Shown here: positions 25,149-32,265 of the stretch, piece by piece
Layout: every line of letters starts with the position of its first letter
Position numbering within the stretch: position 1 is the first letter of the stretch
Assembly: GCF_024171995.1 (NCBI RefSeq)
Contig: NZ_JAMTCT010000021.1
Coordinates: 44,252-108,251, forward strand
Origin: Promicromonospora umidemergens
GTDB taxonomy: Bacteria > Actinomycetota > Actinomycetes > Actinomycetales > Cellulomonadaceae
Length of the DNA: 64,000 bases
Direction of reading: 5' to 3'
Translations under genes and position numbers: made by a program
Notes under the pieces: model-generated
Databases searched by the model: none
What the model was told of the DNA's origin: nothing
The model's input: only the letters and a program-made list of their open reading frames with translations

Positions 25149-25883
25149 ATGCCGGGTGGCAGGCTCAGCAAGCAGGAACGCCAGCAGATCGCGCTGGGTC
25201 TGGCCGACGACCTCGCTTATGCGGAGATCGCGCGACGCCTTGACCGGCCCACCTCGACGGTCACGCGCGAGGTGCTGCGCAATGGTGGCCCCGTCGACTA
25301 CCGTGCCGACCTGGCCCACCGGGCCGCCGACCGCCGCACCCACCGGCGCAAGCAGACGACACGCCGCGGGCAGGAGGCACTCCCGCAGGCCCACGGACGC
25401 GATGCCGAGGCCGTGCGCGAGTTCGAGGAGGCCTTCACCACCCTCTTCATGCAGTCGGGCCTGCCCCGCATCGGCGCCGGAGCGCTGACCTGCCTCCTGA
25501 CCACCGACGCGGGCAGCGTCACCGCAGCCGAGCTGGCCCAGCGTCTGGACGTCAGCCCCGCATCCGTCTCCAAGGCAGTCGCGTTCCTGGAGAGCCAGGG
25601 CCTCGTCCGCCGCGAGCCCGGCGAGGGTCGCCGCGAGCGCTACTTCGCCGACAACGACGTCTGGTTCCAGTCGATAATCGGCACTGCGCAGTCCAACGCC
25701 CAGCTCGCCGAGTCCGCACGGCAAGGCGTCAGCGTCCTCGGCCGCGGCACCCCGGCCGGCGAACGGCTCGAGAACATCGCCCGTTTCATGGACTTCATCA
25801 GCGAGAGCCTCGTGCGCGCAGCGGAACAAGCTCGCGAGATCCTCCACACACGGACCGAGACGCCCTCGGACGAGCCGTCATAG
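25149..25883 (+). CDS. MarR/GbsR-like regulator with an N-terminal IS30-type transposase HTH
   Basis: The 244-residue protein has two DNA-binding parts. Residues about 4-62 read like the N-terminal HTH of IS30 transposases (RLSKQERQQIALGLADDL, AYAEIARRLDRPTSTVTREV, YRADLAHRAADRRTHRRK). Residues about 90-235 form a MarR/GbsR winged helix (SVTAAELAQRLDVSPASVSK, FLESQGLVRREPGEGRRERY) with a helical C-terminus. It is divergent from the DUF4097-DrrAB operon across repeated GTTGC elements and probably represses it. No transposase catalytic residues remain. Confidence 0.78.
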   Translation: MPGGRLSKQERQQIALGLADDLAYAEIARRLDRPTSTVTREVLRNGGPVDYRADLAHRAADRRTHRRKQTTRRGQEALPQAHGRDAEAVREFEEAFTTLFMQSGLPRIGAGALTCLLTTDAGSVTAAELAQRLDVSPASVSKAVAFLESQGLVRREPGEGRRERYFADNDVWFQSIIGTAQSNAQLAESARQGVSVLGRGTPAGERLENIARFMDFISESLVRAAEQAREILHTRTETPSDEPS

Positions 25884-25953
25884 CCCAGCCACCAGCTCCA
25901 GTTCGCTCCACCACAGACCGTGCCGTCGCAACCGCATGGGCCTGCAACCGGAT

Positions 25954-26808
25954 CTACTGCTGGTCCCGCGCGACCGCCTGGGCCTGTGCGTTCCGTCGGC
26001 GGACGATCGACACGATGATGATGGCGGCGGCGACCGCGAGGATGGCGAGGATGTCCAGGACCGGGTTGGCGAGCAGGGCGGAGCGTTCCTGGAGCCAGGC
26101 CTGAGCATCGACGGGAAGCAGCTCTGGTGCGCCGACCAGTCCGTTGGTGGTCCAGAACAGCACGCCGACGCCGACGACCAGCAGCCCGGTGAGCATGGAC
26201 GTCGTGTGCAGCTCGCGTCCGAGGACGGTGAGGACCCGGCCGCGCAGGGCGCTGCGGCCTCGTGGGCCGAGCCGTCCCCACAGTGCGGCGATCACCAGCA
26301 GCGGCGCGACCATCCCTGCCCCGTAGACGGCGAGCAGCCCGCCGGCGGCGACCACGTCGCCCCGCGCGGCGGCGACGGTCAGGACGGCGCCAAGGATCGG
26401 ACCAGCACAGAACCCTGCGACGCCGCTGGCGGCGCCGAGCAGCAGGGTCTTCACCCAGCCGGTCGCGACGTGTGCACGGGTCTGGAGGCTGGGGACGCCC
26501 GGAAGCAGGCGCGCGGGGTCGAACCCGAACCCGAGGATCTGCGCGACACCCAGGACCACGAGAAGCACGGAGGCGGCCAGCACGATCACCTGACGGTGGG
26601 TCGCGAAGAGCGCTCCGACCGCACCTGCCCCGACGCCCAGAGGCACGAGCACGAGCAGCAGCCCGGCGTAGAAGACGGCGCCGTGGGCGACCAGGCGCGG
26701 GCCGGCACCGACGGTGGAGGCGAAGAAGGCCGGCATCAGCAGTGCCGCACAGGGGCTGAGCAGAGCGAGGATCCCGCCGACAAAGGCGCTGAGCAGTCCG
26801 ATGTCCAT
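25954..26808 (-). CDS. ccdA: CcdA/DsbD-like thiol-disulfide membrane transporter
   Basis: The 284-residue protein has six to eight membrane helices with the CcdA pattern: SPCAALLMPAFF in the first helix and a second Cys in GFCAGPILGAVLTVAA in the fourth, the redox pair that carries electrons across the membrane. It lies 5 bp after the DsbA-like gene on the same strand, so the pair forms a thiol-disulfide relay: cytoplasmic reductant through CcdA to the extracytoplasmic thioredoxin-fold protein. A BlaI-type operator upstream of the DsbA gene probably controls both. Confidence 0.87.
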   Translation of the reverse strand: MDIGLLSAFVGGILALLSPCAALLMPAFFASTVGAGPRLVAHGAVFYAGLLLVLVPLGVGAGAVGALFATHRQVIVLAASVLLVVLGVAQILGFGFDPARLLPGVPSLQTRAHVATGWVKTLLLGAASGVAGFCAGPILGAVLTVAAARGDVVAAGGLLAVYGAGMVAPLLVIAALWGRLGPRGRSALRGRVLTVLGRELHTTSMLTGLLVVGVGVLFWTTNGLVGAPELLPVDAQAWLQERSALLANPVLDILAILAVAAAIIIVSIVRRRNAQAQAVARDQQ

Positions 26809-26813
26809 CGCGG

Positions 26814-27554
26814 TCACTCCGCCGCGGCGAGCGCTTGCTCGAAGGCGTCGGCGAACACCTGCGAGGGTTGCGCGCCGACCAGCGGCTCCCCGCCCATGAG
26901 AAAGACCGGTGTGGAGAAGGCGCCCAGGTCGAGGCCGAGCTGCGCGTTCCTGTCGATCTGCGTGGCAGCGGCCGAGGACTCCATGTCGGTGCCGAACTGC
27001 TCGGTGTCCAGGCCGAGCTCTTCCGCCAGGGCAGTCAGTGCCTCGTCGCTCAGCTCGGCCTCGGCGCGCTTCTCCCCGCCCGCGAAGAGCGCGTCGTGGT
27101 ACTCCCAGAACTGCCCCTGCAGCGCGGCCGCGTACGAGGCCCGGGCTGCGCGTTCGGAGGCCGGCCCGAAGACGTTCACGTCGCGCCACTCGATCCGCAG
27201 GTCGCCGGTCTCGACGTGCTCCATCATCAGCGGCAGCGTCTCGTGGCTCCAGCGCGCGCAGAACGGGCACTGGTAGTCGGAGAAGACGACGAGCGTCACC
27301 GGTGCGTCGACCGGTCCCGCCGCGAGGGGGTCGTCAGGGTCACGACGTTCCGCGGAGGTGAGGTCCGGCTGGGCCGACTGCTCGGGTTCTTCGATCACCG
27401 CAGGAACGTCCCCGGTCGGCGCCGGCTCCCCTGCCGCATCGGGACCGGTCTGCGTCAGCGCGACGACCAGCCCGACGAGCAGGGCCGCTACTCCGGTCAC
27501 GACGACTGGCGTCATCCAGCCTCGCGTCGACCGGCGGCGGGTCCTCATAGACAT
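26814..27554 (-). CDS. membrane-anchored DsbA-like thioredoxin-fold protein (copy 1)
   Basis: The 246-residue protein has an N-terminal anchor (about 15-33), an acidic spacer, and a DsbA-type thioredoxin fold with active site CPFC in VFSDYQCPFCARWSHE, an inserted helical domain, and cis-Pro in AFSTPVFLMGG. It would oxidise, reduce or isomerise exported thiols. The protein at 31379-32137 is a close paralogue, with most of the catalytic domain shared. It is followed by CcdA and preceded by a palindromic operator shared with the second locus. Confidence 0.9.
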   Translation of the reverse strand: MSMRTRRRSTRGWMTPVVVTGVAALLVGLVVALTQTGPDAAGEPAPTGDVPAVIEEPEQSAQPDLTSAERRDPDDPLAAGPVDAPVTLVVFSDYQCPFCARWSHETLPLMMEHVETGDLRIEWRDVNVFGPASERAARASYAAALQGQFWEYHDALFAGGEKRAEAELSDEALTALAEELGLDTEQFGTDMESSAAATQIDRNAQLGLDLGAFSTPVFLMGGEPLVGAQPSQVFADAFEQALAAAE

Positions 27555-27587
27555 AAGACGTCCCTCTCGTTCGCGTGGTTGACGGCC

Positions 27588-27624
27588 CTACTATGGCACA
27601 TAGTCGACTATGTCTAATAGTCGA
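27588..27624. promoter_or_regulatory. BlaI/CopY-type operator, locus 1
   Basis: Between divergent DsbA and membrane-protein genes lies a set of interleaved repeats: ACTATGGCACATAGT, then CATAGTCGACTATG, then ATAGTCGA. BlaI/MecI/CopY sites are built on TAC(A)N-type dyads like these. Nearly the same arrangement is found at 32174-32210. Confidence 0.7.
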
Positions 27625-27643
27625 TCTCGTGCATGATGGAGGC

Positions 27644-28204
27644 ATGACGTCCTCTCCCGGCCCGCTGTCGTCGTGGCCGCAGACCGCCGTGCTGGCCGTC
27701 CACGCGTTGCGCGCCTGGAAGATGCCCCAGGTCGGCGCAGCGGCCGGAGCGGCAGTGGCGTTCGGGCTGCTGCTCGGGCTGGCGACGGTGCTGATCCCGA
27801 ATCCGGTCTTCGCCCGTGACATCCCCCCGGTCTGGTGGAACTACCCCGTGTGGGTGCTCACCTCCCTGCTCTCCGGCATGCTGTTCGCCACCTACGTGCG
27901 GCCCTCCTTCGTCCCGTCCGACGACCGGGTCGGTGACGGCCCGACGGCGGACGCCGGCGAACGCCGGAGCGGCCGGCTCGGCATGGCCGGCGGCATGCTG
28001 GCGTGGTTCGCGGTCGGCTGCCCGGTGTGCAACAAGCTCGCGCTGCTGGCCTTGGGATACTCGGGGGCGATCACGTGGTTCGCCCCGGTGCAGCCGTTCC
28101 TCGCCGTCGGGGCGCTGCTGCTCACCGGTGCCGCCCTCCTCTGGCGGTTGCGCGGCCAGATCGCCTGTCCGGTCCCAGGTCGTGAGAAGGAGAAAGTCCG
28201 TTGA
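27644..28204 (+). CDS. multi-pass membrane protein with CPVC motif
   Basis: The 186-residue protein has about four membrane helices and a Cys pair, GCPVCNKLALLALG, at the start of the third, a redox-active or metal-binding arrangement reminiscent of membrane thiol proteins. I do not recognise the family with certainty. It has a GATGGAGG ribosome-binding site, lies divergent from the DsbA-CcdA operon and overlaps the BlaI-type repressor gene by four bases, so it is part of the same regulon. Confidence 0.65.
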   Translation: MTSSPGPLSSWPQTAVLAVHALRAWKMPQVGAAAGAAVAFGLLLGLATVLIPNPVFARDIPPVWWNYPVWVLTSLLSGMLFATYVRPSFVPSDDRVGDGPTADAGERRSGRLGMAGGMLAWFAVGCPVCNKLALLALGYSGAITWFAPVQPFLAVGALLLTGAALLWRLRGQIACPVPGREKEKVR

Positions 28205-28587
28205 ACGGAAGCAACAGGGCGCCGGAGCCGCCACGGCTCGGCGCACTCGAGTCCCAGGTCATGGATGTGCTGTGGGACCACGGGCCGGCCACCATCCGGG
28301 GCATCATCAACCAGCTCCCCGGCGACCTCGCTTACACCACGATCGCCACGGTGCTGACCAATCTCGACCGCAAGCAGCTGGTCTCCGCTCGTAAGGAGCA
28401 TCATTCGACGCTGTACACGGCCCGAGCCGGGCGCGAGGAGCATGTCGCCGCGGTGATGCGGCACGCACTGGGGACGAGCAGTGACCGGGCCGCGTCGATC
28501 CTGCACTTCGTCGACACGATCCCGGCCTCCGACCTCGATCTGCTGCGCGACTACCTGCGGCAGCGCGAGGGCGGAGCCGCCTCGTGA
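28201..28587 (+). CDS. BlaI/MecI/CopY family repressor
   Basis: The 128-residue protein is a penicillinase-repressor type winged helix: LGALESQVMDVLWDHGPATI, LAYTTIATVLTNLDRKQLV and a wing with HHSTLYTARAGREEHV, then a helical dimerisation part. It starts with TTG at 28201, overlapping the previous stop. Family members are inactivated either by proteolysis through a BlaR1-like sensor or by copper. The next gene encodes an M56-like metallopeptidase, so proteolytic induction is plausible. The two BlaI-type operators in the window are its likely targets. Confidence 0.88.
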   Translation: MNGSNRAPEPPRLGALESQVMDVLWDHGPATIRGIINQLPGDLAYTTIATVLTNLDRKQLVSARKEHHSTLYTARAGREEHVAAVMRHALGTSSDRAASILHFVDTIPASDLDLLRDYLRQREGGAAS

Positions 28588-29564
28588 CCGTGGGAGCCCT
28601 CGTCGTCCTGCTGATCACGTCGCTGGCGGCGTCGGCGGTTGCCGGGCCGTGGGTGCTGCGGCACGCGGCGCCCGCCCTGGCCCGTGTCCCCCGCGCCGCG
28701 GTGGTGCTGCTGGCCGGGAGCGTCCTGGGCTGGCTGTGCACAGCACTGGCGCTCGGACCGCTGCTGGCCTGGACGATGTCGGGCCCGTCGCTCCTGCCCG
28801 ACGGCGCCGCGGAGACCTGCCAGCGTTGTCTCGACGCCGCGAACCCGTTCCCGACCACGCCGCTCGACAGCGCTGTGCCCGTCGTCCTCCTGCTGGCTCT
28901 GCCCGCACTCGGGACCGTGGCCCTGGGCGTCGCGATCACCATCGAAGCACTGCGACGGCGCCACGCCACCGCGCGCACCGGGCGCCTCCTGCGTGACCAG
29001 GCAGAGCGTCGTGCGATCCTCGGCTACCAGGTGCTCGTCGTCGACGACCCGCACCCCTTCGCCATGACTCTCCCCCGTCGCCACGGCGGCATCTCCCTCT
29101 CTGCGGGAGCCCTGGACGCCCTGGCTCCGGACGAGCTGGCCGCGGTGCTCGCGCACGAGCATGCGCACCTCCGCCAGCACCACCACCTCGTCACCACGGC
29201 GATGGCCAGCGTCTCGCGGTACCTACGGTGGGTTCCGCTCGTCGCGGCCTCGGAGGCTGCGCTCGGGCACTACCTCGAGATCGCCGCGGACGACGCCGCC
29301 CGCAGGCGTGCGGGGACCCCGGCGCTGGCCGGCGCGCTGCTGGCCCTCGGAGAGCACAGCCACTCCACCCCGGCGAACACCGTCATGGACGGTGCACTGC
29401 ACATGCTCGGACCCGACCGCATCCGCCACCTCGTACAGCCCTGCCCAGGCACCGCGGGCGTGCTCCCCGCGCTCGCCGCGACGTCCTACGTGACCGCCCT
29501 CACGCTCCTGGCCGCCACCGTGCACCTGCCCTACCTCATCACCGTGCTCACCGGCTGCGCATGA
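28584..29564 (+). CDS. M56-like membrane metallopeptidase (BlaR1-type)
   Basis: The 326-residue protein has N-terminal membrane helices, a cytoplasmic gluzincin domain with zinc motif HEHAHLRQHHH and downstream EIAADDAARR (third ligand Glu), and further membrane helices at the C-terminus. No penicillin-binding sensor domain is present, which is normal for actinobacterial M56 proteins paired with BlaI. It starts with GTG, overlapping the repressor stop by four bases. It probably cleaves the repressor or an associated factor after an envelope or redox signal. Confidence 0.83.
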   Translation: MTVGALVVLLITSLAASAVAGPWVLRHAAPALARVPRAAVVLLAGSVLGWLCTALALGPLLAWTMSGPSLLPDGAAETCQRCLDAANPFPTTPLDSAVPVVLLLALPALGTVALGVAITIEALRRRHATARTGRLLRDQAERRAILGYQVLVVDDPHPFAMTLPRRHGGISLSAGALDALAPDELAAVLAHEHAHLRQHHHLVTTAMASVSRYLRWVPLVAASEAALGHYLEIAADDAARRRAGTPALAGALLALGEHSHSTPANTVMDGALHMLGPDRIRHLVQPCPGTAGVLPALAATSYVTALTLLAATVHLPYLITVLTGCA

Positions 29565-30136
29565 CCGGCACGCTCCCCCTACCCGCCCGGACCGTGCAGC
29601 AGCGCACCATGACGGTGCTCGTGATCACGCAGATCGTCGGCACCGTCGGAGTTGCTCATCGGCGCCGGATCCGCCGTCAGCCTGCAGTCCCGGTTCGCCG
29701 CGACCGACCTCGCCGAACCCCAGCACAGGGCACGCTCGCTCGCCCTCGTCGTCTGGGTCGGCACGCTCGGTTCCGTGCTCGGCCCCAACCTCGGGGTCCC
29801 CGGCGAGATCATCGGTGCGGCCACCGGGCTCACCGTCCTCGCCAGCGCCTTCCTCGTCGCAGCGGTCTGCCTCGCCCTCGCGGGCACGATCATCTTCGTC
29901 CGGCTGCGCCCCGACCCCCTTCTCCCGCTCGGCCGCGCACCGGCCCGGCCGAACGACCCCGGCGTATCCGGCACGCACTCGCGGAGATGCGCACGAACAG
30001 GCGTGCCGCTGCGTTCGCCGCCGGCCCTCTCCTGGTGGCGACGAGCTTCTCGGTCCTCGCGCTCCTCTCCATCGCGGTCCTCGTACCACTGATCGCGCTG
30101 ACGGCCACGCGCGCTTTCTCGCCCGCGGCTCCGTGA
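29561..30136 (+). pseudogene. MFS transporter, internally deleted and frameshifted
   Basis: The ATG overlaps the M56 stop, so the gene was once the fourth of the operon. After about 28 good residues (VLVITQIVGTVG) the family frame jumps to ELLIGAGSAVSLQSRFAATD at 29650, skipping the first helices of an MFS protein. A second frameshift near 29975 is needed to continue into EMRTNRRAAAFAAGPLL. Under 190 residues of an expected 400 or more remain. It is clearly decayed. Confidence 0.75.
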
Positions 30137-30185
30137 CACCCGCGTCCGGCGGGACCGGGCGCGACAGCCGTCACGACCACTCGCC

Positions 30186-31382
30186 TCAAAGGCTTGACCT
30201 GTCGGTGGTCGGGGCGTTTCCGATCGTCGCAAGGAGGTGGCGTCGGCCGTCTCCGAGCATCGCGGCGCCGTTGCTGGTGATCTGCGTGGGGACGGTGATC
30301 GGGCCGCGGCCCTCAGGGTCATAAGCCTGCGCCACGTCACCGGTCAGGACGTTGTGGACCCTGACATTGCCGCCTTCGCGGAGATAGAGGAACACGCCGC
30401 CGAGAGCGGCGATGGTCGTCTCGGGAGCCACACTTGACGACCAGAGACGCTCGTGGCCGGCGTCGTAGGCATGGAGGCCCACGTCGTCGAGGACGACAAG
30501 GGTGTTGCTGGCGACGTCGACCGCGGCGTCCAGTGCGGTATCGCTCAGCACGGTGCCCTTGTCGAGATCGATGAGCGCTTGGGTGGAGCCGGACGTCTTG
30601 ATGAGCGCGAGCCCGTCTCCGGGCGAGAGGCTCGACGACGGGCCGAGCGAGGCCGCGGTCCAGCCGTACTCAGCGAGTGAGATGCGCCAGAGGTCGTGCT
30701 CACCGGCGGAGTCGCGGGCGACGAGTGCATCCTCGTCGACGACGAGGAGGGTGCCGCGGTACTCGCCGAGGATCCGTTCACCTGCCCCATCGGACTCCGC
30801 GCCGGAGATACGGCCCGTAGCGGGGTCGAGGGCGGTTCGTGGCCCGGTGTCACCCATCGGACCGTCAGGCGGTGCGGCGAAGACCGCTCCAGGCCCTTGA
30901 GAAGGGCCGGGCACATGGACAGGTCCCCAGACCTGGTGGCCGGTGGTCAGGTCATACGCGGTGGCAGTGACACCTGCCAGTGCGTCACTGGTCGTCTCGG
31001 TGTCGGTGAGGATCGCGAGTGCGCGTCCGTCAATGCCGGTGGTGACGGTGAAGCCGCTGCAGCTGACGGGGCGCTGCGCGGCCCAGAGCACCTCGCCCTG
31101 GACGTCGACGGCCGTGAACTCGAGGACGCCGTTCTGTTCGCGGGCACCCAGAAAGACACCATCGGCGTACTCCGACGTCGTCTCCCATCCTGGGTCGACG
31201 ACTCGCTGCTCCTCGAACGAGCTGGGCAGCCGCAGCCCGCTCCTGTCGACCTCCGGCAGCCCCTCCTCGAGCGCACGTGGTTGCCGGACCGGCTCCGGCT
31301 CGGTGGCGCCGCATCCTGCCAGGGCGACCACCACGACCACCACGGCTGCGACACCGGCGCGGGCCGTGCGCCGGCGCCTCAC
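30186..31382 (-). CDS. lipoprotein with PQQ-like beta-propeller
   Basis: The 398-residue protein has a lipobox (VALAGCGA) and repeated beta-blade motifs typical of PQQ/WD-like propellers (VDVQGEVLWAAQRP, YDLTTGHQVWGPV, LDPATGRISGA, VLDDVGLHAYDAGHERLW). It is likely an extracytoplasmic binding or assembly protein; ligand unknown. It starts with GTG overlapping the stop of the DsbA-like gene (GTGA), so it is translated with that gene and may act on the same exported proteins. Confidence 0.72.
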   Translation of the reverse strand: MRRRRTARAGVAAVVVVVVALAGCGATEPEPVRQPRALEEGLPEVDRSGLRLPSSFEEQRVVDPGWETTSEYADGVFLGAREQNGVLEFTAVDVQGEVLWAAQRPVSCSGFTVTTGIDGRALAILTDTETTSDALAGVTATAYDLTTGHQVWGPVHVPGPSQGPGAVFAAPPDGPMGDTGPRTALDPATGRISGAESDGAGERILGEYRGTLLVVDEDALVARDSAGEHDLWRISLAEYGWTAASLGPSSSLSPGDGLALIKTSGSTQALIDLDKGTVLSDTALDAAVDVASNTLVVLDDVGLHAYDAGHERLWSSSVAPETTIAALGGVFLYLREGGNVRVHNVLTGDVAQAYDPEGRGPITVPTQITSNGAAMLGDGRRHLLATIGNAPTTDRSSL

Positions 31383-32137
31383 CGCTCCCCCGTCTCGACG
31401 CTGGCGAGGGCCCGCTCGAACGCGTCGAGGAAGACCTGCGAGGGCTGTGCGCCTACAAGCGTCTGCCCCCCCATCAGGAACATCGGGGTGGAGAACGCCC
31501 CGAGATCCAGTCCGAGCTGCTGGTTCTCGGCGATCTGAGCGACCGTCTCCTTCGACTCCATGTCTGTGGCGAGCCGTTCGGTGTCCAGGCCGAGCTCTGC
31601 GGCCAGGGTGATGAGCGCGTCCTGCCCGAGGCCCGCCTCGGAACGCTTCTCCCCGCCCTCGTAGAGCGCGTCGTGATACTCCCAGAACGCCCCCTGCAGC
31701 CCGGCGGCGTAGGCGGCGCGCGAGGCGCGCTCGGATGCGGCCCCGTAGACGTTCACGTCGCGCCATTCGATCCGCAGGCTCCCCGCCTCGACCTCGTCCA
31801 TCATCAGTGGCAAGGTCTCGTGGCTCCACTGCGCGCAGAACGGGCACTGGTAGTCGGAGAACACGACGAGCGTCACTGGTGCGTCCACCGGCCCTGCCGC
31901 CAAAGGGTCGTCGGGGTCGTGGCGTTCGGCGGAGCCGACGTCGCTCTCCGGCTGCGCGGGCTGTTCGATACCCGTTGGCGCGTCCTCCACCGCCGCTGCA
32001 CGCTCAGCCACGCGCTCTCCGCTGACCTCCCCTGGATCCATCGCGAGCGCGAACACGACCAGCAGCGCCGCGACAGCCAGAACCACCACCGTCACCGTCC
32101 GTGGACGCGTCGCTGCCCGACCGGTGTGCGCACCCAT
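31379..32137 (-). CDS. membrane-anchored DsbA-like thioredoxin-fold protein (copy 2)
   Basis: A 252-residue paralogue of the protein at 26814-27554: N-terminal anchor, divergent acidic spacer, then VFSDYQCPFCAQWSHETLPLM-type active site (CPFC) and cis-Pro in AFSTPMFLMGG. The catalytic domains share long identical blocks while the anchors differ, so selection has kept the enzyme part. It is coupled to a propeller lipoprotein instead of CcdA. The upstream operator at 32174-32210 mirrors that of copy 1. Confidence 0.9.
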   Translation of the reverse strand: MGAHTGRAATRPRTVTVVVLAVAALLVVFALAMDPGEVSGERVAERAAAVEDAPTGIEQPAQPESDVGSAERHDPDDPLAAGPVDAPVTLVVFSDYQCPFCAQWSHETLPLMMDEVEAGSLRIEWRDVNVYGAASERASRAAYAAGLQGAFWEYHDALYEGGEKRSEAGLGQDALITLAAELGLDTERLATDMESKETVAQIAENQQLGLDLGAFSTPMFLMGGQTLVGAQPSQVFLDAFERALASVETGER

Positions 32138-32173
32138 CAGCTGTCACTCCCTCGCTCTCGACATCCAACAAGG

Positions 32174-32210
32174 CGACTATGACACATAGTCGACTATTAG
32201 CAATAGTCGA
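32174..32210. promoter_or_regulatory. BlaI/CopY-type operator, locus 2
   Basis: ACTATGACACATAGT, CATAGTCGACTATT and ATAGTCGA follow each other with the same spacing as at 27588-27624. This places DsbA copy 2 under the same repressor. The DNA just beyond (32211-32265) resembles the start region of the membrane-protein gene at 27644 but leads only to a short unrelated frame, as if the divergent partner was lost. Confidence 0.7.
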
Positions 32211-32265
32211 GCCGGAGACATGATGAGGCCATGGCGTTCCTGGGCACCGGGTATGTCACCGAAGG

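Noticed and set aside
25149..25340. IS30 insertion sequence
   Set aside because: Only the HTH part resembles the transposase; there is no DDE core, and no terminal inverted repeats were seen.
23515..25488. 657-residue plus-strand ORF across the ABC exporter and DUF4097 region
   Set aside because: It is antisense to genes with clear Walker and family motifs and is merely the open opposite frame of GC-rich coding DNA.
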